A stretch of DNA of 64,000 bases, taken from assembly GCA_951799445.1 (NCBI GenBank), contig OX637292.1:4033296-4097295 (forward strand), in the 5' to 3' direction. Source of the stretch: Pseudisothecium myosuroides (taxonomy: Eukaryota; Streptophyta; Bryopsida; Hypnales; Lembophyllaceae). Below, piece by piece: positions 25,256-36,299 of the stretch (positions within the stretch are counted from its first letter, which is position 1; every line of letters begins with the position of its first letter). A program made the translations under genes and the position numbers. Under the pieces are notes generated by a model. The model was not told the origin of the DNA, made no database searches, and worked only from the letters and a program-made list of their open reading frames with translations.

Positions 25256-27550
25256 CATTAGAAGAGATTTGAGGGCTCTAAGAGCCCGCGAGTTATCAGG
25301 CAGTTCCCTGCCTGGGAACTCTGCCACACGCGCAGGCTGACGTGGTCGAGAGAGTGCCACGTCGGATTTTTCGATTTTTTTCTTTTTTTCTTTTTTTCTT
25401 TTTTCTTTTTTTCTAGCCTTTACTTTAAGAGTCTAGAACCATGACATCTATTTATAAATCAATTCCAAAATCTTATTGATAGATAAAGCAAAAGTCTACT
25501 TGAAGCTATAGGATTCTTAAGTCCTATTTACCATAGTTGTTTTTGAGAATATGAACTTGTATCCAATACTAAAAATTTTCCACCCACCCTCCCTGTGTTA
25601 AGTAGATCTATTTTTGAGCAAAGGTTAAGGTTATTCCACCATAACATGATGAAGTTGGTACTCTAATACAAATGGGAAGATGTATAGTCACTCTCTTTAG
25701 ATTGACTGATTTTAGTTGTATCTTATTATTTGGGCTAGTCCCTTGGGCTTCCCAATTCACCCAAAATAAATTAGTGTTTAATTTAGTTAGTTGAACTAGG
25801 TTGTACACTTACACACAGTACACTACATAGGGTATTTAGTATTGGCAACACTATTTGCGAACCATGACACTAAATATCATTAAGCCTACTAAAGTAAGTA
25901 ACATTAAATGTAATTTCTAACATTAAATATACTCTATGGTAAATCTGAAATCTGAAAATGTTTACATTTAGTGTTAGAACTTATTAAAGGAAGGTAGAAG
26001 GGAAGAGAAGACAAAGGCGGCGCATTGAAGTTTAGCACTACACTAATCGTCCTAAAATTGACATTTAGTGTAGGGTCAAGTAGGGTGGTAATTACACTAA
26101 ATGTAATCCAACACTAAATACCCTATTTAGTGTACCAAGATGTGTCTGTTATGTGACCATACTGAGTTATGGACAGAGAAACATCAATTTAATATTGGTG
26201 GCTACATTAATTTAATGGCCTCGTTGAGCCCTCCTAATGTTATGAGCCAATCCAGGTGGTGATCAGAACTGCAGTGTCCCTGTGACTGACTGGTTCCTTG
26301 TTTGAAACTGCTGGGTGCTTTCATGTCGAGATTGGGGCCCAAGCATGAGTTTCGTGAAACCTTTTTTTAGTCATTCTTTGTTATTCAAAGAATAGAAAGA
26401 CTCTGAGTTACCTTGAGCTCAATTTCCTAATGCTGTAGCACTTGTGGTGCACTTAGACAGACAGTAGTTTTTGTTTGGGGAGGTATCTTGCTGTTATTAC
26501 ATCGTGTGGTGAAGCACCGAGAGTAGTTTTTGCATACTGGGGTTGAGTAATTTTGAACCTCAAGTCTGTTCTCATGGCTGCTTCGTCTTTGCAGACTAAC
26601 GCTTCAACAGCTCAGGTTTTTGGTCTGATGTTGATTTTAACATGGTGGAGTCTTTGTCTTGTGATTTGATATGTGAAAACAATAACAAGTGGTGTAGGCT
26701 GAAGACACCTGACATACGCTTTCTAACCAACTATTTGTTTGTTTGATTGCATGGGTGCAGGTGAGGTCTACACCCTCATGGAAGATTACTTGACTTGAGT
26801 TGGATTCATTTATCCTATGTTAAAATTTTCACTCTTGATGGTGATGGCATAATATTTGTATCATACATTATTGGAAAAATTACACTTCTTGGCTTTCTTC
26901 TTCTTTCTTGGAAGTTCTATGACTGACTATAGTGACTTAGTTTGTCTAAATTGGAGACTTTGAGGTTGTCTATCCTTGGTTAAACTTGTCTATTTTCTTG
27001 CCTTGCAAAAAAATGCTTGAAAGGTATGTTAGACCTTGTACACTAGTCACTTTCTTGAACTCTTTTTGCCTTGCAAAAATAGTGCTTGTATACTTGTTAA
27101 AGCTTTTACTCTACATTCTTCTCAACTTCTTTTGCCTTAGACAAAAAAAGTGCTTTGGATGACTTCTTGATTAGAAGTAGACTTTGTCTACCTTTGCCTT
27201 AGATGCTATGTTTCATGGTAAAACTTTGTTCTAGGTCTATAGAAGTCCTTGTATTTAGCAGACCTTGGACATTTAAAAGTTTTTTAGATTAAAATACACA
27301 ATGATATGAGTATATGCTACATACAACTTGATGATAGACAAACACAGGATACAAAAATGTTTCTGTGAAGCAAATTCTCTAGCAATGAAAAAACTTAGAT
27401 AAGTGCCCAACTCCTAGGATGTTCCAGCAAAGTTCTTTTTTTTTGGGTAATTAGGGTCTGACAGCAGCCCGACGCTCCCTTCCTGCACCAAGAACAGATC
27501 TGGGAACGGGCCTGAAACGGCCCTCCAATGCCCCCAAATCTCTTCTAATG
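25256..27550. mobile_element. 2295-bp TIR element inserted in the right arm
   Basis: The left arm of the palindrome shows the uninterrupted site. The insertion begins CATTAGAAGAGATTTGAGG and ends CCCCAAATCTCTTCTAATG, 19-bp near-perfect inverted termini. Next to the left end are GC-rich, partly palindromic subterminal sequences (GGCAGTTCCCTGCCTGGGAA) and a (CTTTTTTT)n tract. No target duplication is visible when compared with the empty site. The interior at 26140-27420 is less AT-rich and looks like captured host gene sequence (possible acceptor TTTGCAG near 26590), but I could not identify a product. It contains MITE copy 25821-26132. Confidence 0.75.
25821..26132. mobile_element. 312-bp TA-flanked MITE (family B), copy 2
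   Basis: TA at 25819-25820 and 26133-26134; start CACTACATAGGGTATTTAG. It is nearly identical to 11277-11588, with only a few single-base differences visible. Such closeness, in a window where the other repeats are clearly diverged, implies recent movement. Confidence 0.85.
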
Positions 27551-27792
27551 GTTACTGCTAATTAGAGTGGTGATCAACAATTGAACATTGAAAATATTTT
27601 TTGGAATAATGATACCATTTAATAAGCATTATTATAGTAATGACATTGTTGTCATGGTTTTCCGAGTATATAGAAAATGCACGATAAAGAAAATAATTTT
27701 TTGTGCATAATTTGTGTCTCTTGCGCACTTGTGATTAATGTATAGAAGTCACATACTTAATTAATACTAATTACAAAGTAGTGCCAATTCTT

Positions 27793-28679
27793 TGCTGTAA
27801 TTGTATGCATCATAACAATGCGATAAGTTATAAATTAACGTATGCACCCATGGAACAACTATAACTACATGATAATAGTTGACAATCCATAGGTTGTGAA
27901 CTTTGTGATGTATCTATCTCCAAGCAATCTTTGCTTGTCAACTAGTGCACATTTCATGATGAATTAGTTCATCCATGAATAAAATTCATCCAACAAAAAT
28001 TGTGACAAAGGTCATGACATCTTCCATCGTCGCCATCTCTTCACAGAGTCCTCCAAGCTTGATCAAAATTATCACTTAGACAACCAAAACCAAGTGTGAA
28101 ATCAATTTGCAAAAGCCTCACTCACAAACATCGCACAAGCCTCCTCACATATAAATTCAAGTTTGAGAAAGGTAACCCTAGATACACAATACAACCGCTA
28201 AGCTCAGTATCGCTCTTTGTTTGTAACCTCAGAAGGGCACCCTCTCCAAAGTCAAGAATCAAGGTGTGGTGGTACAATACTACTCAAATTCTAAAATGAG
28301 TTTCAAAATTCTCGCTTTTCCATTCAAACTCCAAGGTTCCTCTTTTGATTTCCTTGTTTTGTCAATCAATTCAGAAATTCACTTTGGTGCATTTGAAGTA
28401 TAAGGTGTAGTGAGCACAATCATGCAAATACAAAAATGTAGAATTGCGTGAGCCGATAGCAAAGCGATTTTAACCGCGAAGACTAAACAAAAGAATTGAA
28501 CTAGCATTGATTTGTATTTCCTCTAGCTGTTGACAAACTCTGAAGCCGATCAAGCTACAAGTCCAAAGGACAATTAATTCCTAAATGTCCCAAAGGACCA
28601 AAGTGTCCTCACATAGTTTCAAGTCCAGTTCAAAGTGCAATAACTTTAACTATGTGACTTCTATACATTAAACACATGG
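27793..28679. other. Gene-free DNA
   Basis: I see no gene; the open frame at 28096-28299 has no motif. A 30-bp fragment near 28645 (AACTATGTGACTTCTATACA) repeats part of the palindrome's outer left arm (near 19407), so a further scrap of that repeat lies here. Confidence 0.45.
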
Positions 28680-29203
28680 TCCAAGAATTTGGCAAAGAAA
28701 ATACATACTTTGATGTTTTTATTTGTAGAAAATAGAAAAAAAAAATTTCAACAAAACTAAAAATGAGCATTTTGAAGGACTTCTTGGTAATGAAATTTGA
28801 CCAAAAAAATTAGGTCAAAACCATTTTTAATGTTTAGTTACGTTTGCAAGGGAGGCCTATTTGCACAAACATAGAGGTCATAAAATAATGTATTTTTAGA
28901 CGCCCTTTGGTAGAAACTTGTTTGACTACTATAAAAATATACCACAAAATTTCAGCTGAAAATCATGAATTTATACCACTCAATTGTATAAAAAACTCTT
29001 AAATATCAAAGTGTGACAAATTAACAAAATTGACTTTTAAATATAAAATGATTTTTGAATTTTTTTGAAAAATAGAGGATGCAAATTCACTAAGACATCT
29101 AGAAATAAATTTTTTATTTTTGGCATTGGATTCATAATTCAAAAGTTATAATGTTCAAAAATCAAAATGCAGCCAAACTGGCAGGTGTTTCTTGCAATCA
29201 CCC
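28680..29203 (-). mobile_element. One-armed copy of the GGGTSATTGCA foldback family
   Basis: It is similar along its length to the right arm of 31519-32598. It begins at that element's centre (CATACTTTGATG) and ends with the family terminus CTTGCAATCACCC. The opposite arm is missing, so this is a truncated or half element. It contains no coding sequence. Confidence 0.65.
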
Positions 29204-29215
29204 ATACTCTTGCTT

Positions 29216-30200
29216 CTATTTTGATACTTCATCCTTCATACCTTGGTGCAAGCTTTGGTGAGATTGGGCCAAGGCATCCCTCTTGGCTTTGACTTGACAA
29301 AATTGCAATTGGAGTGTCAAATCCACCGCCCTCAACGTTTGAATCTCTAACTGGGTAATTTGGTGCTCTTCTTGCAGCTCCTTGTATTGGAGGAATAAGG
29401 CTTGATACCACTCCTCTGGTTCACTGCTTATTGTCAATTTGCCACTCAAAGATGATGGACAAGAGATTGCAACCCTGATTGCAACCCACTTGCCCTGGTC
29501 TTTCTTGTTGACACCTATTGATTTGACCTCCGGTAGTGGTATCTTAGGTACAGGCTCTGGCGGAACAAAGTAAGTTGACACGAGCTCAACCTAGCAAATT
29601 GATGTTGTAAAATAGTCTACCAAACAAATCGCCAAAATCAAGGTAGTTGAGACCAAATTGAGGAGATTCATCTTCTTCTTTACTTGTAGCTCCACTTTAA
29701 TCCGTTGATAGATCACATCGCTCTAGTCGCTTTGACGGCCTTTCAAAGCTGCAAGGCAGCCTACCATAGCTTCATCTTCTCCATATTCAGGCTGTGGAGC
29801 AAGAAATAACCTCTGGTTGAGGAAGACCATCTAGACTGCTAATTAATGAGTCTTGATAGATGTAAGTGGCCATCCAACAAATTTTCTGGCTCCCTCTCTT
29901 AAGATACTAAATAACTCTGCCTTATCAATTGGGATTAGGAGTAGAAGCTCCGTCAATTTGACACTTCCTGGTGGTATCTTCAACACTTGGGATATGGCTT
30001 CTGGTCTAAGACTGATAGAGGTGCCGTTAATCACGACTTTGTTTAATCCACTATAGTGACTTGCTTCCACAAATTGACGGACTAGTACCATGTCTGGGTC
30101 GGGCCAAGAAAATTGACATACTTCCAAAGTTTTGTCTGTTTCAACGTCTCTTGCAGTCGGTGGTATTATTGCAACACATCAAGGGAAATTTGGTACAGTG
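29216..30200 (-). pseudogene. Decayed transposon-type (plant-mobile-like) ORF
   Basis: A single minus-strand frame runs from about 30200 to 29216 and is broken by several stops between 29580 and 29842. The N-terminal part (SWPDPDMVLVRQFVEASHYS; ISLRPEAISQVLKIPPGSV) resembles the putative plant transposon/plant mobile-type domains carried by plant repeat elements. The C-terminal part is a predicted coiled coil (QYKELQEEHQITQLEIQTLR). No start or intron structure is evident. It probably belongs to the same decayed retroelement landscape as the integrase remnant at 34157-34640. The function is unknown and the gene is dead. Confidence 0.5.
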
Positions 30201-33200
30201 ATACGGAGGTAACTTGAAGCTCCTTTGGCTTATCCCCCTTTTATGATCTTCCGCCTCATAGTTGTATGTCTGTCAATTACTATCTATTAGACCAATTTAC
30301 TTTTACTTTGTATAATCTTGAAAATTGGCTTCTTTTACGGCTATGAGACTTAATCAATAGGTTATTAGACATTAGGAACTTAAAACTTTCAACCTGCTTA
30401 ATAGACCATAAGTTTGAAACCACCTACTCTCAGCAATTTAGTCCTTACAATCTCTCGATTTGACCTATGACAAGTCTATTGTTGCTCTCTTAGGCTTCTT
30501 ATTATTTGGAACAATTTTCTTCTTTTCTTAGAACTTCCCTCTTCTTCTGAGAAATATTTTGATTAGACCATTGTTTAATTCTTTATCATGTTTTAAACTA
30601 GACTTCTAGACTGTACTCTAAGGACAATTAGACGTAGTGCTGTTAAAATCCTCACACAGTCATTTATCTTCATAATAGCTACGAGTTCTCTGTCTTTCCC
30701 CTCGGCAATTTGACTCAGGAGTAAAAATAAGATTTCAGCAAAGAAGGGAAGGATAAGCTACTTGTTCTTCTCTTAGTTTGCAAGGTCATTCATTTGTTAT
30801 CATGTTCTCTCTTATTTTTCCCTTACAAAATCAATTGAATCAAGTTGTCAAAGGAAGGAATCCAAAGCTTTATTTCTACCCCTTTCTTATATCACAAGCA
30901 TTCTCAGTCAATTTGATTAGCTTCCTCAAGATTTCACTCGGCAATGGGACGTTAAACATCTTGACTGGCTTACTTGATTTTGAAAGGTAAGATTGTTCAC
31001 CAAGAGATTTATCATGTTCTCTCCTTCTTGGATATTGGTAAATTCAATCTTATTTATTAGTTTAGAATTATCACTTTGTAGCTCACTCGGCAACATCTTA
31101 GAAAATTTATAAATTGACCTCTAAATCTACTCTTATTGTGAGGAAAAGAATTATCATTAACTCACAACTCCAATAGAAGAATAAGATCATTGACCTTCTC
31201 TCTAATACATGGAAAGAGACTCAATTATACTAGAAAATTCAAAGTTTTCATTAAACTCAATTGGACTGATTAAACAAGAGTTCTTGACAAACTTGCTTTA
31301 TCAAAGCTGCTAATTGGCCTTCCAATTGATTCTTATTGTGAAGACAATAACTTGACCCATCTCTCTGGACAGCCGTAGAAAGAAAATTGAGCTCTCTTAA
31401 TTCAATAAAGTTTCTTCTCTAGCAAGTAGACAAACTCAATTGAAAATAAAAACTCTTGGCAATTGCTACACACCTTTCTCTGGAAGTCTGTCAATTAGAC
31501 GTCTTCAGTCGCTCACAAGGGTGATTGCATGAAAGATTGGTCAATTTTGTCACATGTTGGCAAAACTGGGGTTGTCTTTTGCTATAACATTTGAATTATG
31601 AACCCAATGCCAAAAATAAAAATAGAAAGTCTAGATGTCTTGATTGCAATTGTAACCCTTATTTTTCAAAAAAATTTAAAAAATCATTTAATATTTAAAA
31701 TTCAATTTCTCTAATTTGTCACACTTTTAAGTTTAGAGGTTTTGAATACTATTGAGCGGTTCAAATTAATGATTTTCAACTGAAATTTCTATAGTACATT
31801 TTTGTAGTAGGCAGACATGTTCCTACCAAAGGGCATCTAAAAATACATTATTTTATGTCCTCCACATCTGTGCAAAGAGGCCTCCCTTGTGGGCACAGTT
31901 GTGAACAATAGAAATGGTTTTGACCTCATTTTTTTGGTTGAAATTCATCACTGGGAAGTCCTCTCAAATGGACAGCTTTTAGTTTTTTTTATAATTGTTT
32001 TTCCTATTTATTAAAAATTAAAACGTCAAATTATGTATTTTTTTGCCACAATTCTATGTCCAAGAATATGTCCCAAAAAATACATACTTTGACGTTTTAA
32101 TTTGTAATAAATAGGAAAAACAATTATAAAAAAAACTAAAAATTGGCCATTTGGGAGGAATTCCTAGTAATGAGTTTCACCCCAAAAAATGAGGCCAAAA
32201 TCATTTCTATTGTTCACAACTGCGCACGCAAGGGAGGCCTCTTTGCACAGACGTGGAGGACATAAAATAATGTAATTTTAGATGTCCTTTGGTAGAAACA
32301 TGTCTGCCCAATATAGGATTGTACCATAGAAATTTCAATTGAAAATCATTAATTTGAACCGCTCAATAGTATTCAAAACCCCTAAACTTAAATGTGTGAC
32401 AAATTAGAGAAATTGAATTTGAAATATTAAATGATTTTTTAATTTTTTTGAAAAATAAGGGATATAATTACAATCAAGATATCTAGAAAGAGCTTTTTTG
32501 TTTTTGGCATTGGGATCTTAACTCAAATGTTATAGCGGAGGACAGTCTTGTCTTGCTAAAGTGTGACAAAAATTGACTAGTCTTTCATGCAATCACCCAC
32601 AGACAACTCTGCTGCAGACAAACCGAGGAGAACTTCTCCAACCAATGGTAGACCTTTCCTGAAGACACTGAAAGGGTCAAGAAGAAAGAATTGGTCAGAC
32701 CAAGATAAACATTTAAATTCAGCTCTTTGGACTTCAATACTTCTTGTAACAAGTCGACTAAAACTGGTTAACTCTACTTTCTTGATGAATAGCCCAATTT
32801 TATCATGTTTCTTGAGTTAAGTGAAAGAAGAAGAAAGCCTCAGTTTATAGTTTTCCCTCTTAAATTATCGTGTTCTCTCATACACCTCTTCATGAGATGG
32901 TAGACTATTAGACAAGCCTTTCTATCTCTCGGTTCAAAATTAGCAATTAGACTTGTGACAATTGTTAATCACAATACACTCATGTTCTTATCATGTTCTC
33001 ACAATTTGCAATTTGACATTAATTTTTTCATTGAAATCAGCAAGTAAATTGAGCAATTTGACAATTGAAAAATTGACAACCTAATCCAATCTATTTGTTT
33101 AGTAAAACTCACCTCTCTCACTGACAAATTTATCTGTCAATTGGGCTTCTTCTTGCTTCAATTTGACCATTTTTCTCAGTGCAGTGGATGTGCATATCAA

Positions 33201-33965
33201 ATGGGAAGGAGTTAGTGAATCCGTCAAAAAATGGACAATTGTCTAGCAATTTGCTTTGGACATCACTACTTCATCAATTTGACAGAAAAAAAGAACAATT
33301 CTATCTATTTGACATAGTTTCTTGGTGGCTTTGCGAATATCATCAATTATCCTTACGTTGTTTCTTGCAAAGTTAGGATTTTGTGGCCTCCCAATTTATG
33401 TGCAATTTCCAGCAATTTGTCCTCTTTTGCCAAGATGCAAGTTGACGTGTTCTTCTTGGTTGATCGCATGTACACTTTTCACCACCAAATGTGAGTGTTT
33501 TCTTGCAATTAGACATACCCTAATCATTATCTTAACAAAATTCCTTTAGGGTTGTTCAAATTGCAATAATAGACCTGATTACACTCATTTGTAGCAGCTA
33601 CATTGATTTGTCCATTTTTACAATTCTGACTTTTTGCACGCAATGGAAGTTTTCTCTCTATGCAATTAGCCTCACTGGAATCGAGATGGAAACCTTGACA
33701 AATTGATGCTTTGCACTAGGATTGCTACAAGCAAGTAGACTGACAAGAGCCACCACGGTCATAGGATAAATCCCTTTTTCACGAGTTGCCATCATTACCA
33801 GTCAAATTGCTTTGGACTAATTGCCATTTATTCCCACACTTCTACTCGATTGCCAATTTGTAATAATATTTATTCAACCATTAGTATTCTCTCTTTTGGA
33901 CATTATTACTCCAAGGTTTATCCTTTAATTTCAAATAGTTCACCATAAATTTTTTATTTAAAAAT
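30201..33965. other. Gene-free, pyrimidine-rich region with recurring words
   Basis: No gene can be supported. The word TTATCATGTTCTCTC or close variants recurs irregularly (near 30590, 30796, 31008, 32866 and 32990). Words such as CAATTTGAC, CAATTAGAC and CTCACTCGGCAA are also strongly over-represented. This looks like the degenerate non-coding part of a retroelement. The foldback 31519-32598 interrupts it. Confidence 0.4.
31519..32598. mobile_element. 1080-bp foldback element, GGGTSATTGCA family
   Basis: It begins GGGTGATTGCATGAAAGA and ends TCTTTCATGCAATCACCC, perfectly inverted. The two arms of about 520 bp are complementary along nearly their whole length, meeting near 32055. Flanks ACAA (31515-31518) and ACAG (32599-32602) may be a mutated 4-bp duplication. 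It has no coding capacity. Transcription would give a long hairpin RNA. Confidence 0.85.
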
Positions 33966-33966
33966 T

Positions 33967-34074
<108 letters not shown>

Positions 34075-34100
34075 GCTTAAAGGCTTAGGCACTTAAAAAA

Positions 34101-34640
34101 GGTGCCCCCCACTTAAACCATAACTTGTCCTCAAGTAATGTATGGGTAAGAGTTTCAAACCTTATATGGTCCAAACCACCTCATTTTGAATTTGGTCGGA
34201 AATTTTTGGAATCGACTGTCAAATAAAAGGAATAAATCATCCGGTTGCAAATTCTTTGGAATAAGTTTACTATCATAGTAACTTTTTCTTCAATTTTGAA
34301 TAGCCAAAGTGTTTAAATAGGCTTGACACCTTGTTTCATCTAATTTTTTCAACATGACCATTCATTCTCATAATGATTCCATATCACCTAACCTATAGTC
34401 TATGGCATTTCTTAAAGATTGTACTTCCAATTCAACTAGTAAAATTGCTTCTTGTCCATAGACTAATTGGAAAGGATTATTTTTAGTGGTAACCTTGTGA
34501 GCAGTCCTATAGGCCTATAAAGCATGTAAGACTCTTGCATCCCAATCTATATTGGATCCTTGAACGATTTTGGTAATAATTTTACAAAAAATACCATTGA
34601 TATTTTCAGTTTGTCCATTTGCTCTTGGATGATAAGGACA
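34101..34640 (-). pseudogene. Ty3/gypsy integrase C-terminal remnant with polypurine-like tract
   Basis: On the minus strand from 34640 the frame reads YHPRANGQTENINGIF, then AYRTAHKVTTKNNPFQLVYG, QEAILLVELE, and ends with WFGPYKV. These are the end of the retroviral-type integrase core and the GPY/F module typical of Ty3/gypsy elements. Several stops interrupt it (for example within LHAL*AYRT). Directly downstream, TTGAGGACAAG and GTTTAAGTGGGGGG (34101-34135 region) match the layout of a plant gypsy element, where a polypurine tract follows pol. The reverse transcriptase and LTRs were not found. It is a dead fragment of a host retrotransposon. Confidence 0.8.
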
Positions 34641-34669
34641 TGTTTTTCTATGTTTTATAAAAAACTTAA

Positions 34670-34767
34670 AAAATATCGGCACTTTTTCAAAGGAATCAGG
34701 TCGCGATTCCTCCTCGAAAGGATTTGAGTGTTTTTTGGCGGAAAAAAAGGCCTTAGGCCTTTAGGGG
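34670..34767. mobile_element. Right-end fragment of a TTAA (B-type) element
   Basis: The last bases, GGCCTTAGGCCTTTAGGGG followed by TTAA at 34768-34771, match the B end of the TTAA elements (compare 36270-36291). The element's other end is not present nearby, so this is a truncated copy next to the retroelement remnant. Confidence 0.55.
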
Positions 34768-34771
34768 TTAA

Positions 34772-35354
34772 TTCACTTGAATTTGTTTGTAATTATGAAA
34801 AGTTTCTTATATTTAAAATAACTATTGAAATGAGACTTCAAATTGTTTCAATTTAATAAATATAACATTTATGGGAAGATGCTTTCATAAACTTCTATAA
34901 TATTAAATGTTAAGAAGCCCATCCATACTTTAAGTTTGGTTGCTTGTTTTGTTTGCTTTGCTTTGTTTTCTTTGTTTGCAACATTGAAATCTCCCAGACC
35001 GTGCATCCCCCGGTGGCATGCTTAGTACCATTGGAATGCTCTTAGCTAGGATGGGTGCATGTGCTTGGTTTTGTGGTGTTTGGGCCTATAGTGTGAAAGT
35101 TATGGATTTTTGAGTTATTTTTTGTTCTTAAAAATTACTAAATTATGCTAAATTATGTATCTTTTGAATTGTGTGTCAATTTGTCATGTTCTTGGTATCG
35201 TTGAAAAGCCCTGGGCAAGGAGGGGTGAACGAGCTTTGTTTCATGGTGTGGGCCGACGGTGGAAAAGTTATGGATTTTTGAGTTATTTGTGGTTTTAAAA
35301 ATGACTTATACTTCTGTTTTTGTCTGTGGCAACAACACAAGACACACTAGTGAC
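34772..35354. other. Gene-free DNA
   Basis: No gene. Two similar phrases (GTTATGGATTTTTGAGTTATTT at about 35098 and 35266, each preceded by a TGGTG stretch) form an imperfect direct repeat of roughly 165 bp period. A TTTGTTTGCTTTGC low-complexity stretch lies near 34950. Confidence 0.4.
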
Positions 35355-35358
35355 TTAA

Positions 35359-36291
35359 CCCCTAAAGGACCATTGTCCGTTCAGGGGACAAATGTATTTT
35401 CGGGCAAGTACCTACAGGCTGAAATTTTCTTTTGATTTTTTAAAACTTTTTTTGGAGGTAGAAAAGCTGGTTAGCTCTGTGGGAATATAATTTTTTTCAC
35501 AATTGGTGTCCGGGAAAAAAAGTTATGACCAAATAAGCTCAAAATAGGGGACGGCGGGCAGCCCGGCCAGCAAAAAAAAAAGGACAAAAATTTGAATTTT
35601 TTTTTAATATTTTTTTTGTGATAGGTTATATTTTTGTCTATCTGGAAAGCTTTGACTCATTTCATTTGGATTTGTTATGAAAAAGTTATGGATATTCTTG
35701 TTTTTCGGGTAGTTAGAGCATCTTCTTGAAAAAAATAACTAGTTGGATTCATTTCTGAATGCAATTTTTCAAATTTTTCAATTTTTCAATTTTTTTGCAT
35801 GGTTTAATTTACTTGCTAGAACAATCTCACCATTGGGATTAGTGTATTTTAATTCCATCTAAAATATATGAATATTTTAGATTTTCCTTCTATCTTGTAC
35901 CTACTTCTACTTAACAATATTTTTAAGAATGATAATTAAGTTTTTTTGAATTTATTTATTTTTCCTAGATTCTCAACTCAATTCTCTACTATAAAGATTT
36001 AAAGCTCAAAATGTTGTAGTGCAAAAATTTTAAGTTAAAAATGTTTAAAGTCAAAAAATCTAGCCCCGCAATGTGCTGAAAAACTTATTTTTTTCACTTT
36101 AAACGCAGATTTCTTGCAATTTGTGCGGTCAAAAATTCTGAAATTTTTTCCATACATTCTCGTACTAGCTAGGTGTAAGATCCTACGGTTAGATGTTAAA
36201 AAAAACATTTTTCAAATTTTTTTACTCTTTGCTATAGAAATGGCAGTTTTGAGTGTTATTTGGCAGAAAAAAGGCCTTGGGTCTTTAGGGG
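35359..36291 (-). mobile_element. TTAA-flanked element, piggyBac-like ends, C-B type, 933 bp
   Basis: TTAA at 35355-35358 and 36292-36295; ends CCCCTAAAGGACC and GGTCTTTAGGGG. It is the reverse-orientation partner of 18260-19194 with very similar length. The C module comes first (GGACCATTGTCC, AAAGCTTTGACTCATTTC) and the B module last (TAGGTGTAAGATCCTACGG). It has no transposase. Confidence 0.85.
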
Positions 36292-36299
36292 TTAAGAAA

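Larger units (their letters stand above)
24185..27792 (-). repeat. Right arm of the 8.4-kb inverted repeat
   Basis: This is the reverse complement of the left arm at 19374-21998, interrupted by a 2295-bp transposon at 25256-27550. The outer edge is at 27792 (GTGCCAATTCTT). It includes about 170 bp near 24870-25045 that is absent from the left arm and carries a direct duplication of GCTATCAAGTTTCTTG. Sequence similarity between the arms is high but imperfect, so the duplication is not very recent. Confidence 0.9.

Noticed and set aside
25256..27550. Helitron, because no target duplication is seen
   Set aside because: Helitrons lack terminal inverted repeats and end in CTRR after a hairpin. 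This insertion has 19-bp inverted termini.
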